Assembly: GCA_003162615.1 (NCBI GenBank)
Contig: PMNG01000123.1
Location: forward strand, 1 to 7,583
From: Methanothrix sp.
Lineage (GTDB): Archaea; Halobacteriota; Methanosarcinia; Methanotrichales; Methanotrichaceae
Direction: 5' to 3'
DNA length: 7,583 nt
Of this stretch, positions 6,177 to 7,583 are shown piece after piece. The notes below the pieces were generated by a model. That model searched no databases. It saw nothing but the letters and a program-made list of their open reading frames with translations, and was not told the origin of the DNA. Made by a program: the position numbers and the translations under genes. Positions within the stretch are counted from its first letter, which is position 1. Each line of letters starts with the position of its first letter.

Positions 6177-6198
6177 TGAAATCAGGTATTTGATTTCA
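6177..6198. repeat. 8-bp inverted repeat upstream of the methyltransferase
   Basis: TGAAATCA (6177-6184) and TGATTTCA (6191-6198) are perfect reverse complements separated by six bases. As DNA this is a candidate binding site for a dimeric regulator; as RNA it is a small hairpin. No T-run follows. Confidence 0.4.
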
Positions 6199-6225
6199 AG
6201 CAAAGCTTCTCCATTGTTAGTGTTA

Positions 6226-6237
6226 GATTATATAATC
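6226..6237. repeat. 12-base perfect palindrome with TATA-like core
   Basis: GATTATATAATC equals its own reverse complement. It is 68 bases before the methyltransferase ATG, just upstream of the preferred TATA box. It could be an operator or an alternative symmetric TATA element. Confidence 0.35.
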
Positions 6238-6259
6238 AAGCATGGCAATTAACGGTGGG

Positions 6260-6272
6260 TAAAGCTTAAATA
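6260..6272 (+). promoter_or_regulatory. Archaeal BRE/TATA promoter of the methyltransferase gene
   Basis: A purine-rich TAAAG (6260-6264), fitting a TFB recognition element, is followed by CTTAAATA (6265-6272), a good archaeal TATA box. A start of transcription about 26 bases downstream (near 6294) would leave a leader of about 10 bases before the ATG at 6305. GGCGTG (6295-6300) is a poor Shine-Dalgarno candidate. Confidence 0.5.
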
Positions 6273-6304
6273 GGGAAACTCTCTAGAATTGCACGGCGTG
6301 TAAA

Positions 6305-7573
6305 ATGGCAAAGGGAAATATAGTAAATCAACTCATCTTAAATCAGTTTGAAGAAGCATCGAATATTAATACTAACTCAGATAATATATTTAGAGATATT
6401 TATTACTATTTATATTCAAATAGTAATATTCCGCGAGCCGAAAGGCTAGTGGCAGAGTTTATTAGAATACTATTCTGCAAATTATTTGATGAGTCTGAAG
6501 GAAAACAAGTTATTAAGAAAATAATAAGAGAGCCTAATAAAGAAGCTGAACGACTCCTAGAACAGCTTTTTGAAGAAGTCAAGAATAAGTATTCAGATAT
6601 ATTCTATAATGGAGAACATATTTATCTTGATATAATTTCTGCAAAATATATTTTATCCAAAATCTCAAATATAGATCTTAATGATCCCAGCCGAGATGTA
6701 CTAGCGGAATCCTTTCAAGCATTTATAGCCCCCGCAGTAAGAGGTGAAAAGGGACAATTTTTTACTCCTCAATCAGCTGCTAAGGCTATGATAAAGATCT
6801 TGGATCCTTCTTCAAATGATTTAATCCTGGATCCTGCGTGTGGCTCAGGAACATTTCTTTCTTTAACTTATGATTACTTAAGTAAAAAATATAAAAATAT
6901 AAATGAAAATAATTTTTCTTGTAGTTCCATATATGGAATTTAAAAAGAACAAGATTTGGTAAAAATGGGCAAAACATACATGGCTTTATCGGGATATGAT
7001 CATACTAGAATATCTTGCTTTGACTCATTAGATAAGTCTGCTTGGACAGATGAATGGAGCGATTTAGCAAGTACCGGGTTCGATATCATAATGACTAATC
7101 CTCCATTTGGAACCAAGATAGCTATTACAAATAAGGAAATATTAAATAACTTTTTGCTGGCACATAAATGGGAATACTCAAAGGTTGATGGTGCATGGAA
7201 AGCAACAGATAAACTATTGAATAAACAAGATCCACAAGTTTTATTTATTGAGAGATGTGTTCAATTATTAAAGCCTAGTGGAAAATTTGGAATTGTATTG
7301 CCAGAAGGTATTGTAGGAAATAAGCAATCTGCATATATTCTAGACTATCTGCGTGCTGAAGGTCAAATATTTGCTATAATAGATGCACCGCGTACTTTAT
7401 TCCAGCCATCAACAGATATCAAAACCGTTCTTCTTTTCTTCCAGAAAAGATGCTCTACAAAAGAATCATTAGATAGAGATTTGTTCATGGCAGAAATTCG
7501 TCACTGTGGGCATGATAGAAGGGGTAAGACCATATTTGATGATGGCGGAAATGTTTTAAATGTACGTGTTTAG
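6305..7573 (+). pseudogene. hsdM: N6-adenine DNA methyltransferase, HsdM-like, interrupted by an in-frame stop
   Basis: One reading frame runs from ATG 6305 to TAG 7571-7573 (422 codon positions before the TAG) but is broken by TAA at 6941-6943. Both halves are in the same phase, so this is a nonsense change, not a frameshift. Part one (212 residues) has a helical N-terminal domain like HsdM_N, then motif X GQFFTP (150-155) and the AdoMet-binding motif I DPACGSG (176-182). Translation beyond the stop resumes KEQDLVKMGKTYMAL. It contains the catalytic motif IV NPPFG (about 265-269 of the combined frame), LLKPSGKFGIVLPEGIVG, and KTVLLFF, and ends HCGHDRRGKTIF plus a short tail. Relatives commonly have Glu after the IYGI-like motif, which suggests GAA became TAA. 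Intact HsdM-type proteins are usually longer, so the second stop probably truncates it too. A separately translated second half (TTG 6956 or ATG 6965) lacks a Shine-Dalgarno. Codons are far more AT-rich than in the neighbours, suggesting transfer. No hsdS or hsdR lies in the window. Confidence 0.85.
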
Positions 7574-7583
7574 CTGGATAGGC

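Larger units (their letters stand above)
5987..6304. other. Intergenic region between the divergent ligase and methyltransferase genes
   Basis: I see no convincing gene in these 318 bases. Elements present are: an AT-rich stretch, AAAATTTTTAAAA (6074-6086), which could be a TATA region for the ligase leader on the minus strand; CTTTTTCTTC (6141-6150), a T-rich tract; the inverted repeat TGAAATCA-GGTATT-TGATTTCA (6177-6198); the 12-base perfect palindrome GATTATATAATC (6226-6237), which has a TATA-like core; and the methyltransferase promoter at the right edge. Confidence 0.5.

Noticed and set aside
6941..6943. Recoding of the stop as pyrrolysine
   Set aside because: Pyrrolysine uses TAG; this stop is TAA.
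6956..7573. Second half of the methyltransferase as an independent gene starting at TTG 6956
   Set aside because: No Shine-Dalgarno lies upstream, and the frame is exactly continuous with the first half. Motif I lies in the first half and the catalytic NPPFG in the second, so one interrupted gene is the simpler reading.

Overview
The window looks like a chromosomal segment of a methanogenic euryarchaeon. Methanothrix/Methanosaeta is my best guess, at low confidence. The evidence is an archaeal-type adenine deaminase, a radical SAM protein of the MJ_1487 type, a short single-subunit aryl-CoA ligase of the PaaK family, TATA-like boxes about 26-37 bases before several start codons, and few Shine-Dalgarno sites. 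No rRNA, tRNA, CRISPR array, insertion sequence or origin is visible.

Layout. Bases 47-496 (+) encode a YciI-like protein with an unusual N-terminal extension, and a hairpin directly follows its stop. Bases 613-2343 (+) encode adenine deaminase, which appears to be leaderless and has a dyad at its TATA-like box. Its stop overlaps the TTG start of a B12-binding/radical SAM protein (2340-3455, +), so the two are probably co-translated. An unrecognised small protein lies convergently on the minus strand (about 3436-3753). A stand-alone macro-domain ADP-ribosyl hydrolase/deacetylase follows (3973-4488, +), with a hairpin plus T-run after it. A phenylacetate-CoA ligase family gene lies convergently at 4596-5900 (-). 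Its leader holds a nested inverted repeat and a 29-codon upstream ORF whose TGA overlaps the ligase ATG. Bases 5901-6304 carry regulatory-looking sequence only. From 6305 the DNA becomes very AT-rich and carries a type I-like N6-adenine DNA methyltransferase (HsdM-like) broken by one in-frame TAA; its frame stops again near the window end.

Function. Adenine deaminase feeds purine salvage (adenine to hypoxanthine). The coupled radical SAM protein has no known substrate. The ligase would activate an aryl acid to its CoA thioester. The methyltransferase island looks horizontally acquired and at least partly decayed. I found no convincing new multi-gene system. The most interesting items are the ligase leader architecture, the nonsense-interrupted methyltransferase, and the adenine deaminase/radical SAM coupling.
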